A stretch of DNA of 5,733 nucleotides from JBAZLV01 sp041650055 (GTDB taxonomy: Bacteria; Nitrospirota; UBA9217), in NCBI GenBank assembly GCA_041650055.1, contig JBAZLV010000069.1, positions 1 through 5,733 on the forward strand, read 5' to 3'. The notes under the pieces are model-generated. The model saw nothing but the letters and a program-made list of their open reading frames with translations. It was not told where the DNA came from and made no database searches. A program made the position numbers and the translations under genes. Of this stretch, positions 1 through 5,246 are shown piece after piece; within the stretch, counting starts at the first letter, position 1, and each line of letters begins with the position of its first letter.

Positions 1-112
1 GTTTCTCAACCAAAATTTTGTTTGTGGAGGGATATACGGTAATGACTTTTCCCCGCTTTCCCTTTTCTTTACCTGAAATTATTATCACCTGATCATTTTT
101 CTTTATCAGCAT
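1..112 (-). CDS. rplX: Large-subunit ribosomal protein uL24 (L24), N-terminal part (cut by window edge)
   Basis: uL24 is an assembly-initiator protein that binds the 5' end region of 23S rRNA and lies near the tunnel exit. The window holds 37 complete codons from an ATG at 110-112; the rest lies beyond the left edge. The translation begins MLIKKNDQVIIISGKEKGKR and continues GKVITVYPSTNKILVEK. This is the KOW motif (V-I-x-SGKxKGKxGKV) that defines the family. The Shine-Dalgarno is weak (AGGA about 8 bases upstream). Another ATG at 137 is out of frame. The gene follows rplN after 42 bases, its expected place in the spc order, which supports the call despite the short fragment. Confidence 0.93.
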   Translation of the reverse strand, partial: MLIKKNDQVIIISGKEKGKRGKVITVYPSTNKILVEK

Positions 113-154
113 GGTATCGGTCCTGTTTTCCAATCATAAATTTCCAAATTCAAG

Positions 155-523
155 TTACAATACTTCCGGAGCAAGCGAGATGATTTTCATAAAATTCTTT
201 TTGCGAAGTTCACGCGCTACCGGCCCGAAGATGCGAGTTCCGATAGGTTCATTCTGATTATTGATCAGAACCGCTGCGTTCCGGTCAAATTTAATATAAG
301 ATCCGTCCTGCCTCCGCACTTCCTTTGTCGTGCGGACAACCACAGCCTTGGCCACGGTACCTTTTTTGACCTGCCCTTCGGGTATTGCCATTTTTATGGC
401 AACAACAATGACATCGCCAAGCGTAGCATAGCGCTTGCGCGTACCGCCAAGAACCTTAATGCACATAACTTTTTTTGCGCCGGAATTATCCGCGACATCC
501 AAAACTGTCTGCTGCTGAATCAT
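155..523 (-). CDS. rplN: Large-subunit ribosomal protein uL14 (L14)
   Basis: uL14 sits at the subunit interface of the 50S, contacting 16S helix 14 and uL19. It is also the docking point of the silencing factor RsfS where that exists. The 122-residue length is standard (E. coli 123). The sequence is canonical throughout: MIQQQTVLDVADNSGAKKVM at the N terminus, CIKVLGG, the signature AVVVRTTKEVRRQDGSYIKF (residues 60-79), NAAVLINNQNEPIGTRIFGP (residues 82-101) and FMKIISLAPEVL at the end. An AGAGGA Shine-Dalgarno lies 6 bases before the ATG. It is conventionally the first gene of the spc operon, but the 29-base gap to rpsQ shows no terminator or clear promoter, so S10 and spc are probably continuous here. 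Confidence 0.98.
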   Translation of the reverse strand: MIQQQTVLDVADNSGAKKVMCIKVLGGTRKRYATLGDVIVVAIKMAIPEGQVKKGTVAKAVVVRTTKEVRRQDGSYIKFDRNAAVLINNQNEPIGTRIFGPVARELRKKNFMKIISLAPEVL

Positions 524-552
524 AGCTTATCCTCTGGAATACAGTATCGTTG

Positions 553-813
553 TTACTCGGTAGTTTTTTCTATAATTTCCAGAACCTTCCATCGCTTTTC
601 TTTGGATAGAGGCCTGGTCTCAATAAAGCGTACCTTATCGCCCACTTTGCATTCATTTTTTTCGTCGTGCACTTTGAACTTGGTAGTGCGCTTCATGGTC
701 TTTCCATACCGCGCATGCGCAATCCGCCGTGTCACGGCTAACACGACTGTTTTATCCATCTTGTCGCTGATAACCTGACCGATATACGTTTTTCTCTTTT
801 TAGCCTCTGCCAT
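553..813 (-). CDS. rpsQ: Small-subunit ribosomal protein uS17 (S17)
   Basis: uS17 is an OB-fold primary binder of 16S rRNA in the 30S body, important for early assembly. The protein has 86 residues (E. coli 84). Seen are GQVISDKMDKTVVLAV (residues 12-27), YGKTMKRTTKFKVHDEKNEC (residues 36-55), VGDKVRFIETRPLSKEKRWK (residues 57-76) and a short acidic end. The ATG at 813 is supported by AAGGA with a 5-base spacing. That places the start 14 bases inside rpmC. No later in-frame ATG preserves the N-terminal strand (the next methionine is residue 19), so the overlap appears real. rplN follows after 29 bases. Confidence 0.98.
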   Translation of the reverse strand: MAEAKKRKTYIGQVISDKMDKTVVLAVTRRIAHARYGKTMKRTTKFKVHDEKNECKVGDKVRFIETRPLSKEKRWKVLEIIEKTTE

Positions 814-1000
814 ATTTTTCCTTTAAAACGGTTTTTGTCTTTGCAATATCTCTGCGCAGCGTCCGTAAACGCATTGGATTTTCAATTTGGCCCATTGCCT
901 GTTGTACGCGCAAATGGAACAGCTCTTTTTTAAAGTCATCTGCTTTAGCCGTCAGTTCACTGTCTGACAGATCGCGAAGTTCTCGTGCTTTCGTTTTCAT
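800..1000 (-). CDS. rpmC: Large-subunit ribosomal protein uL29 (L29)
   Basis: uL29 is a small two-helix protein next to uL23 at the tunnel exit. The 66-residue length is typical (E. coli 63). The N-terminal KARELRDLSDSELTAK and the signature run FKKELFHLRVQQAMGQIENP (residues 23-42), followed by RLRTLRRDIAKTKTVLKE (residues 44-61), are clear family marks. The ATG lies in the ATGA overlap with rplP, and the GAGAGGCGG stretch just upstream, inside rplP, can act as Shine-Dalgarno. The 3' end overlaps rpsQ by 14 bases in another frame, so the last residues GRG and the rpsQ N terminus share sequence. Confidence 0.97.
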   Translation of the reverse strand: MKTKARELRDLSDSELTAKADDFKKELFHLRVQQAMGQIENPMRLRTLRRDIAKTKTVLKEKYGRG

Positions 1001-1413
1001 ATATCCGCCTCTCGAGAGACAAATTTCGTTGCTATCGGCAGTTTGTACGCTGCCAACCGGAATGCCTCTCGTGCAACTGATTCATCAACTCCGCCCATCT
1101 CGTACAAAACTCTGCCCGGCTTTACCACTGCGACCCAGTATTCCGGTGCGCCCTTTCCCTTTCCCATGCGTGTTTCAGCCGGTTTTTTGGTAATGGGTTT
1201 ATCAGGAAATATCCGGATCCAGATTTTTCCGCCTCGTTTGACATAGCGGGTCATTGCGATACGGGCAGCTTCTATCTGTCTGCTCGTAATCCATCCGGGT
1301 TCGAGAACTTTGAGGCCATATTCACCGTAGCTCACTTCTGCGCCCCGGTAGGCCGTTCCGTTCATCCTTCCCTTCTGCATCTTCCTGTGTTTTACGCGTT
1401 TAGGTGCTAACAT
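997..1413 (-). CDS. rplP: Large-subunit ribosomal protein uL16 (L16)
   Basis: uL16 is a late-assembly 50S protein that helps position the A-site tRNA acceptor stem. The protein has 138 residues (E. coli 136). Signatures seen are MLAPKRVKHRKMQKGR at the N terminus, RQIEAARIAMTRYVKRGGKI (residues 45-64), WIRIFPDKPITKKP (residues 65-78), RMGKGKGAPEYWVAVVKPG (residues 82-100) and AREAFRLAAYKLP. Arg82 in the RMGKGKG motif is the counterpart of E. coli Arg81, which is hydroxylated by the YcfD/RoxA oxygenase in some bacteria; whether that happens here cannot be told. The start is preceded by AAGGA at 8 bases. Its TGA stop overlaps the rpmC ATG as ATGA. Confidence 0.98.
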   Translation of the reverse strand: MLAPKRVKHRKMQKGRMNGTAYRGAEVSYGEYGLKVLEPGWITSRQIEAARIAMTRYVKRGGKIWIRIFPDKPITKKPAETRMGKGKGAPEYWVAVVKPGRVLYEMGGVDESVAREAFRLAAYKLPIATKFVSREADI

Positions 1414-1463
1414 GATAACAATCCTTCATCCTCAAGTAATTACCTTCGGTCACACTGCCCCTA

Positions 1464-2108
1464 TTACATGCCAGGCGTCAGCTGCTGAAGTACGTCTCCC
1501 CGGTAAATCCAGACTTTCACTCCAATCTGTCCCATGGTTGTTTTCGCTTCAAAAAAGCCATACTGGATATCTGCGCGGAGTGTATGGAGTGGAACTCTTC
1601 CTTCACGATACCATTCGGTACGCGCAATTTCAGATCCAGCCAGTCTTCCAGCGCAGGTTATCTTGATTCCCTGAGCACCAAGACGAAGCGCCGAAGTAAC
1701 CGCTTTTTTCATTGCCCGGCGAAACGCAATTCTTCGCTCGAGCTGGAGCGCAATGTTCTCCGCAACAAGCTGCGCTTCGAGTTCCGGCCTCCGTATTTCC
1801 TGGATGTTGATATACATCTGTTTTCCAGTCATGGATTCGAGATCTTTTTTTAGCTTGTCGATTTCCGCGCCTTTTTTCCCAATGATAATTCCCGGACGGG
1901 CAGTGTGAATATTAATCTTGGCCTTTTGGCCTGCCCGCTCGATTTCAATCTTGGAAACTCCTGCATGCATCAGCCGTTCTTTCACGATTTTTCGTATTTT
2001 GATGTCCTCGTGCAGGAGCGGTGCATAATTTTTCTGGGAAAACCAGCGGGAATCCCATGTTTTAATAATTCCCAGACGAAGCCCGATTGGATGAACCTTT
2101 TGACCCAT
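1464..2108 (-). CDS. rpsC: Small-subunit ribosomal protein uS3 (S3)
   Basis: uS3 lies at the mRNA entry channel of the 30S subunit, where it contributes to the ribosomal helicase activity with uS4 and uS5. The protein has 214 residues (E. coli 233), with a shorter C-terminal tail but complete domains. The N terminus GQKVHPIGLRLGI is canonical. A type II KH domain carries the GKKG loop (residues 77-80, in RPGIIIGKKGAEID). The basic patch FRRAMKKAV (residues 129-137) matches the mRNA-gripping arginine and lysine positions of E. coli S3. The C-terminal domain has ARTEWYREGRVPLHTLRADI (residues 162-181) and IGVKVWIYRGDVL. The start has a strong GGAGG with a close 4-base spacing. rplP follows after a 50-base gap in which I see nothing but its Shine-Dalgarno. 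Confidence 0.98.
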   Translation of the reverse strand: MGQKVHPIGLRLGIIKTWDSRWFSQKNYAPLLHEDIKIRKIVKERLMHAGVSKIEIERAGQKAKINIHTARPGIIIGKKGAEIDKLKKDLESMTGKQMYINIQEIRRPELEAQLVAENIALQLERRIAFRRAMKKAVTSALRLGAQGIKITCAGRLAGSEIARTEWYREGRVPLHTLRADIQYGFFEAKTTMGQIGVKVWIYRGDVLQQLTPGM

Positions 2109-2123
2109 GACGCCTCCGTAACC

Positions 2124-2453
2124 CTACGATGAAAGCACCAGCGTAATATGGCTGGTCCGTTTTCTGATAACATTCCCGCGGCCCATTGCCCGCGCCCGCA
2201 TCCGCTTCATGGTGACCCCTTGATTAACATAGGCCTTTGCCACGATGAGCGAATCCAGATCTCCGATTTTTTTCTGTTCCGCATTTGCAACTGCGGAATC
2301 CAGCAGTTTTTTTACTATCCGTGCGGCATGCAGCGGAGTAAAGGTAAGAATGCTGAGCGCATCACCCACCATTTTTCCGCGAATAAGGTCGATCACTTGT
2401 CTCGCCTTGCGCGGTGTTATTCGTATATGTCTGACTGTTGCACTTGCTTCCAT
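2124..2453 (-). CDS. rplV: Large-subunit ribosomal protein uL22 (L22)
   Basis: uL22 binds all domains of 23S rRNA. Its long beta-hairpin forms the tunnel constriction with uL4 and is a site of macrolide and stalling-peptide contacts. From the chosen start the protein has 109 residues, matching the usual 110. An in-frame ATG at 2471 would add six acidic residues (MSEDEE) not typical of the family, and it lacks a well-placed Shine-Dalgarno. Visible motifs are VRHIRITPRKARQVIDLIRG (residues 7-26), the helix KKLLDSAVANAEQ (residues 48-60), and the hairpin VTMKRMRARAMGRGNVIRKR (residues 80-99), closing with the signature RKRTSHITLVLS. The hairpin tip reads RARAMGRGN where RPRAxGRA is common. It is followed by rpsC after 15 bases. 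Confidence 0.95.
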   Translation of the reverse strand: MEASATVRHIRITPRKARQVIDLIRGKMVGDALSILTFTPLHAARIVKKLLDSAVANAEQKKIGDLDSLIVAKAYVNQGVTMKRMRARAMGRGNVIRKRTSHITLVLSS

Positions 2454-2465
2454 TTCTTCGTCCTC
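2454..2465 (-). promoter_or_regulatory. rplV ribosome binding site deciding the start
   Basis: GAGGA (2461-2465) lies 7 bases before the ATG at 2453. The in-frame ATG at 2471 has only a GAGGT about 13 bases upstream, inside a predicted hairpin, so the downstream start is favoured. Confidence 0.7.
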
Positions 2466-2474
2466 ACTCATACA

Positions 2475-2494
2475 GCGCCCGATTACCTCGGCGC
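2475..2494 (-). other. GC-rich stem-loop spanning the rpsS stop codon
   Basis: On the transcribed strand GCGCCGA pairs with TCGGGCGC across a 5-base loop GGTAA, giving seven base pairs with one bulged base. The loop contains the rpsS TAA stop. The structure ends about 9 bases before the rplV Shine-Dalgarno (2461-2465). There is no following T-run, so it does not look like a terminator. It may mark the rpsS-rplV junction for mRNA stability or for control of reinitiation, or be incidental. It also occludes the only purine-rich stretch near the more upstream rplV ATG at 2471. Confidence 0.4.
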
Positions 2495-2773
2495 ACTTGC
2501 TTTTTCTGCAGCCTTTGATCCTCCATGTGCCTTAAACAGACGTGTCGGCGAAAATTCTCCCAGCTTATGGCCAACCATGTTCTCTGTAATATAAACCGGA
2601 ATAAATTTTTTCCCGTTATGCACTGCGAGGGTGTGGCCAACGAAATCCGGCGAAATAGTCGATCTCCGTGACCAGGTCTTGATAATTTTTTTCTCCCCCG
2701 CATTGTTCATGACTTCAACCTTTTTCAAAAGGCTTGCGTCAATAAAGGGTCCTTTTTTAATTGATCTCGGCAC
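2483..2773 (-). CDS. rpsS: Small-subunit ribosomal protein uS19 (S19)
   Basis: uS19 lies in the 30S head, pairs with uS13, and contacts the A-site finger and the P-site tRNA region. The protein has 96 residues (E. coli 92). The N terminus PRSIKKGPFIDASLLKKVE is canonical. The core TWSRRSTISPDFVGHTLAVH (residues 33-52) and FIPVYITENMVGHKLGEFSPTR (residues 57-78) is the family signature. The usual GEFAPTRTFRGH tail appears here as GEFSPTRLFKAHGG followed by a short basic and alanine-rich extension. Translation starts at GTG behind a strong GGAGG. The stop codon lies in the loop of a small GC-rich hairpin at the junction with rplV. Confidence 0.98.
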   Translation of the reverse strand: MPRSIKKGPFIDASLLKKVEVMNNAGEKKIIKTWSRRSTISPDFVGHTLAVHNGKKFIPVYITENMVGHKLGEFSPTRLFKAHGGSKAAEKASAPR

Positions 2774-2783
2774 TGCATCCTCC
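2774..2783 (-). promoter_or_regulatory. rpsS ribosome binding site with GTG start
   Basis: GGAGG (2779-2783) stands 5 bases before the rpsS GTG. It decides the start: an ATG 5 bases further upstream is out of frame, while the GTG gives the family-standard MPRSIKKGPF N terminus. Confidence 0.75.
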
Positions 2784-2784
2784 G

Positions 2785-2815
2785 TTAAACCGCCTAAACA
2801 GTTGAATCGGTTTAA
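2785..2815 (-). other. Inverted repeat (possible stem-loop) just upstream of the rpsS ribosome binding site
   Basis: In the 54-base rplB-rpsS gap, TTAAACCG and CGGTTTAA (transcribed strand) form a perfect 8-base inverted repeat around a 15-base spacer. The hairpin foot lies one base from the GGAGG Shine-Dalgarno of rpsS. The upstream arm is also part of a separate 12-base perfect palindrome, CGGTTTAAACCG (2808-2819), so the 8-base unit occurs twice in direct orientation and once in inverse, and two alternative pairings exclude each other. No T-run follows, so it is not a terminator. A role in tuning rpsS translation, or a protein-binding palindrome, is conceivable but unproven. Confidence 0.45.
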
Positions 2816-2827
2816 ACCGTTTTTATC

Positions 2828-3655
2828 TTACCTGCTCTTGGTTCTTCGTGACAGAATATATCTGTTCGTTTTTTTGTTATGCCTTGTCTTCTTCCCGTCT
2901 GGGAGACCCCAGGGCGAGCAACCAGGACGCCCTCCTGAAGATTTTCCTTCGCCGCCTCCCAGCGGATGATCAACGGGGTTCATAACTACACCGCGAACCC
3001 GAGGCTTTTTCCCCATCCAGCGGGATCTGCCTGCTTTTCCAATGCTAATATTTTCATGATCCAGATTACCGACTTGTCCGATTGATGCCATGCACTCGGA
3101 TCGAACAATTCTCACTTCACCGGAGTTGAGCCGGAGCGTCGCATACTCGCCTTCTCGCGCTAAAAGCTGAACCGAAGCTCCTGCGCTCCGTGCAAGTTGC
3201 CCGCCTGCCCCCTTTTTCAACTCAACGTTATGCAGTACGGTTCCTACCGGTATGGATACCATGGGAAGCGCATTGCCGGGTTTAATATCCGCTTCAGGAC
3301 CAGACATGACTTTGTCACCCACATTCAATCCGATCGGAGCAATAATATACCTTTTTTCTCCATCAGCATAATGGAGGAGCGCAATGCGAGCTGTTCGATT
3401 CGGATCATATTCAATATAGGCAACGGTTGCGGTGATTCCGATTTTGTCCCGCCGAAAATCGATCATTCGGTATTTCTTTTTATGCCATCCCGCACGATAT
3501 CGGCATGTAATCTTTCCGCGATTGTTTCGTCCGCCGCTTTGATTCAGTTTGACCACAAGTGATTTTTCAGGCTTGCTTCTGGTTACTTCCTCAAATGTGG
3601 ACGTGGTCTGAAACCGCCGCCCCGGCGATGTTGGATTATACGTTTTAACCGGCAT
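2828..3655 (-). CDS. rplB: Large-subunit ribosomal protein uL2 (L2)
   Basis: uL2 is one of the most conserved 50S proteins. It is needed for subunit joining and for tRNA binding near the peptidyl transferase centre. The 275-residue length is normal (E. coli 273). Seen in order: N-terminal PVKTYNPTSPGRR, SGGRNNRGKIT (residues 40-50), the OB-fold part with IEYDPNRTARIALLHYADGE (residues 81-100), IPVGTVLHNVE, GGQLARSAGASVQLLAREG (residues 151-169), and the signature MNPVDHPLGGGEG (residues 225-237). The essential histidine of this signature is present as His230. Three sites differ from the usual bacterial pattern: RAGWHK where RGGGHK is normal (residues 54-59), DHPLGGG where DHPHGGG is most common, and GGRPGCSPWG where I would expect GGRHPxSPWG. 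The frame is intact. The start abuts the rplW stop, with GAGG 8 bases upstream. rpsS follows after 54 bases. Confidence 0.98.
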   Translation of the reverse strand: MPVKTYNPTSPGRRFQTTSTFEEVTRSKPEKSLVVKLNQSGGRNNRGKITCRYRAGWHKKKYRMIDFRRDKIGITATVAYIEYDPNRTARIALLHYADGEKRYIIAPIGLNVGDKVMSGPEADIKPGNALPMVSIPVGTVLHNVELKKGAGGQLARSAGASVQLLAREGEYATLRLNSGEVRIVRSECMASIGQVGNLDHENISIGKAGRSRWMGKKPRVRGVVMNPVDHPLGGGEGKSSGGRPGCSPWGLPDGKKTRHNKKTNRYILSRRTKSR

Positions 3656-3946
3656 TTATGCACCCTCAAAAATATCTATCTTTTCACCGGGCTTCAGCGT
3701 AACATACGCTTTTTTCCAGTCCGATCTGCGGCCAACCCGCTGACCGATTCGCTTCTTTTTGCCCGCGTTCTTTACCGTGGTGATATCGGAAACTTTAACC
3801 TTAAAAATTCCCTCAACAGCTTTTTTTACCTGCACCTTATTGGCATCTATCTTTACTTCAAAGGTGAGTACATTATTTTTCTCTTTAAGCCGGGTACCCT
3901 TTTCCGTGATGCGGGGCATGCGGATGATATCATAAAAGTCAGTCAT
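3656..3946 (-). CDS. rplW: Large-subunit ribosomal protein uL23 (L23)
   Basis: uL23 sits at the tunnel exit of the 50S subunit and is the docking site for trigger factor and SRP. The protein has 96 residues (E. coli 100). It shows the N-terminal IIRMPRITEKGTRL segment, where Glu15 of ITEK corresponds to the trigger-factor contact Glu18 of E. coli. It also has ANKVQVKKAVEGIFKVKV in the middle and a C-terminal GQRVGRRSDWKKAYVTLKPG (residues 68-87) very like the proteobacterial sequence. The ATG overlaps the rplD stop as ATGA, and its TAA stop directly abuts the rplB ATG with no bases between. Both junctions point to coupled translation of rplD, rplW and rplB, which gives equal supply of neighbouring 50S proteins. 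Confidence 0.98.
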   Translation of the reverse strand: MTDFYDIIRMPRITEKGTRLKEKNNVLTFEVKIDANKVQVKKAVEGIFKVKVSDITTVKNAGKKKRIGQRVGRRSDWKKAYVTLKPGEKIDIFEGA

Positions 3947-4566
3947 TTCCCATATACCTCCTGCATGGCGTTAAGCGTATCCGGAGTCATGATCAAATAC
4001 TGATACTTGAGCACATCGTAGATATTAATATTTTCTATTCTGATGATTTTTGCAGAGGAAACATTCCGTGCTGCAAGCGTCAGGTTTTTATTTTCCGCTG
4101 CGATGACCACAAGCGCATTTTCCTGTACACCGAGGGCGGTCAACAATTCAGAAAACAGCTTTGTTTTTGGTTCTGCAAGAGCAAGGCTTTCCAGCAGAAT
4201 CAGACGGCTGTCCTGTATTTTTGATGCAAGAGCATCCTGAAGCGCAGCCCTTTTTTCTTTTTTCGGAAGCGCATAGGAGTAATCCCTGGGCTGCGGTCCA
4301 AACACAGTTCCTCCATGCCGCCACAAGGGAGACCGATTGCTTCCTGCTCGCGCCCGGCCGGTACCTTTCTGCTTGAACGGTTTTTTCCCGCCTCCGCTTA
4401 CCAAGGCCTTATTTTTCGTTGCTGCAGTTCCCGCCCGTTTGTTTGCAAGCTGGTTCACAACAGCGGCATGCACAAGATACGGCCGGACTTCCGTTGCAAG
4501 AAATGCGGGAAGCTCCACATCTTTAATTTTTTTGTTTTTCTGATCAACCATGACGACTGACGGCAT
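3943..4566 (-). CDS. rplD: Large-subunit ribosomal protein uL4 (L4)
   Basis: uL4 is a primary 23S rRNA binder whose extended loop lines the peptide exit tunnel at its constriction with uL22. In E. coli it also represses the S10 operon through a leader RNA. The protein has 207 residues (E. coli 201). The loop is intact at about residues 53-90, with GGGKKPFKQKGTGRARAG followed by SPLWRHGGTVFGPQPRDY. Lys67 in QKGTGRAR corresponds to the E. coli Lys63 position linked to macrolide resistance and is the usual residue. The C-terminal part carries a typical Rossmann-like region ending LMTPDTLNAM-type (here IMTPDTLNAMQEVYGK). The start is supported by an AGAGGA Shine-Dalgarno 8 bases upstream. The TGA stop overlaps the rplW ATG by 4 bases (ATGA), implying translational coupling. 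No E. coli-style leader is visible upstream of rpsJ, so L4 autoregulation is not evident here. Confidence 0.98.
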   Translation of the reverse strand: MPSVVMVDQKNKKIKDVELPAFLATEVRPYLVHAAVVNQLANKRAGTAATKNKALVSGGGKKPFKQKGTGRARAGSNRSPLWRHGGTVFGPQPRDYSYALPKKEKRAALQDALASKIQDSRLILLESLALAEPKTKLFSELLTALGVQENALVVIAAENKNLTLAARNVSSAKIIRIENINIYDVLKYQYLIMTPDTLNAMQEVYGK

Positions 4567-4589
4567 GTTCGCTATCCTCTGATTGGTGA

Positions 4590-5201
4590 TTAATCTGCCT
4601 TATACAAAAGCAAGAGACCGTTATCTCCACCTGGGACCGCCCCCCGGACAAATAACAAATTTTTGTCAGGCTGCACATCCACGACCTCAATATTTTTTAC
4701 GGTTACTTGGACCGATCCCATATGGCCTGCCAATTTTTTCCCCGGCCATACACGGGAAGGATATGCACTTGCGCCAATAGAACCCGGAGCGCGATTGAAC
4801 ATGGATCCATGTCCACCAGGCCCGCCAGCAAAATTATGACGTTTCATGACACCGGCAAATCCTTTACCCTTGCTCACGCCTTGAATGGAAATCCGTTCGC
4901 CTTTTTTAAACATGTCAACCGTAAGAACCTGTCCCTGATCAAACTCACCGGTTCTGAATTCTCGGAGGACCGTATGGGGCTTCATGTTCGCTTTTTTAAA
5001 ATGACCGGCAATAGCCTTGGTAACGCTACCCTTTGTTTTTTCCTCAAAGGCAAGCTGAACCGACTCGTATCCATCCTGTTGTGGAGTTTTCTTCTGCACG
5101 ACAGCACACGGACCGGCCTGTATAACTGTTACCGGGATCAATTCACCGCCGCTGTACTGCTGACTCATCCCGATCTTTTTTCCAATAATTCCCTTGCTCA
5201 T
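4590..5201 (-). CDS. rplC: Large-subunit ribosomal protein uL3 (L3)
   Basis: uL3 is an early-assembly 50S protein that binds 23S rRNA and sends a loop toward the peptidyl transferase centre. The 203-residue length fits the bacterial family (E. coli has 209). Seen in sequence: the N terminus GIIGKKIGMSQQY (residues 4-16), the signature region GVSKGKGFAGVMKRHNFAGG (residues 108-127), GPGGHGSMFNRAPGSIGAS, and PSRVWPGKKLAGHMG (residues 148-162). At the position where E. coli uL3 has Gln150, the target of the PrmB methylase, this protein has Ala144 (GSIGAS), as in many non-gammaproteobacterial forms, so that modification cannot occur here. The ATG start is supported by a GGTGAGG Shine-Dalgarno 8 to 14 bases upstream. 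The rplD gene follows after 23 bases. Confidence 0.98.
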   Translation of the reverse strand: MSKGIIGKKIGMSQQYSGGELIPVTVIQAGPCAVVQKKTPQQDGYESVQLAFEEKTKGSVTKAIAGHFKKANMKPHTVLREFRTGEFDQGQVLTVDMFKKGERISIQGVSKGKGFAGVMKRHNFAGGPGGHGSMFNRAPGSIGASAYPSRVWPGKKLAGHMGSVQVTVKNIEVVDVQPDKNLLFVRGAVPGGDNGLLLLYKAD

Positions 5202-5221
5202 CGATTTTCCCTCACCGCCAT

Positions 5222-5246
5222 GAGCCGAAAATGCTGATGACGGCTC
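5222..5246 (-). other. Inverted repeat (possible stem-loop) between rpsJ and rplC
   Basis: A perfect 6-base GC-rich inverted repeat (GAGCCG and CGGCTC on the transcribed strand) flanks a 13-base spacer inside the 57-base rpsJ-rplC gap. It ends 20 bases before the rplC ATG and just upstream of the rplC Shine-Dalgarno. No run of T follows in the direction of transcription, so it is not a standard intrinsic terminator. It could form a small hairpin that affects rplC translation or mRNA stability, or be chance. This is the longest intergenic gap in the window. Confidence 0.4.

Noticed and set aside
113..154. Possible small gene or alternative rplX start at the ATG at 137
   Set aside because: It is out of frame with the KOW-motif protein. 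The frame from 112 gives the expected uL24 N terminus.
1414..1463. GTAATTAC palindrome (1436-1443) in the rpsC-rplP gap as an operator or hairpin
   Set aside because: An 8-base AT-rich palindrome with no workable loop is expected by chance, and no second copy is seen nearby.
1982..2173. Minus-strand frame across the rplV-rpsC junction (63 codons)
   Set aside because: It is out of frame with both uL22 and uS3, which account fully for the sequence, and has no supporting signal.
2148..2594. Plus-strand open frames opposite rplV and rpsS (148 and 96 codons)
   Set aside because: Both are antisense to conserved ribosomal genes, overlap each other in different frames, and give cysteine- and histidine-rich translations typical of shadow frames.
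2464..2703. Minus-strand frame overlapping rpsS in another phase (79 codons)
   Set aside because: The rpsS frame encodes an unmistakable uS19 with a strong Shine-Dalgarno; this alternative has no family features.
5196..5221. Seven-codon mini-frame (ATG at 5221, stop overlapping the rplC ATG) as a possible leader peptide
   Set aside because: It encodes MAVRENR, has no Shine-Dalgarno of its own, and is made of the rplC Shine-Dalgarno region. Chance is the likelier explanation.
4707..5237. Long plus-strand open frame (176 codons) opposite rplC
   Set aside because: It lies wholly antisense to a clear uL3 gene, begins at a TTG without a ribosome binding site, and its translation shows no domain-like pattern. 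It is a shadow of the codon structure of rplC.
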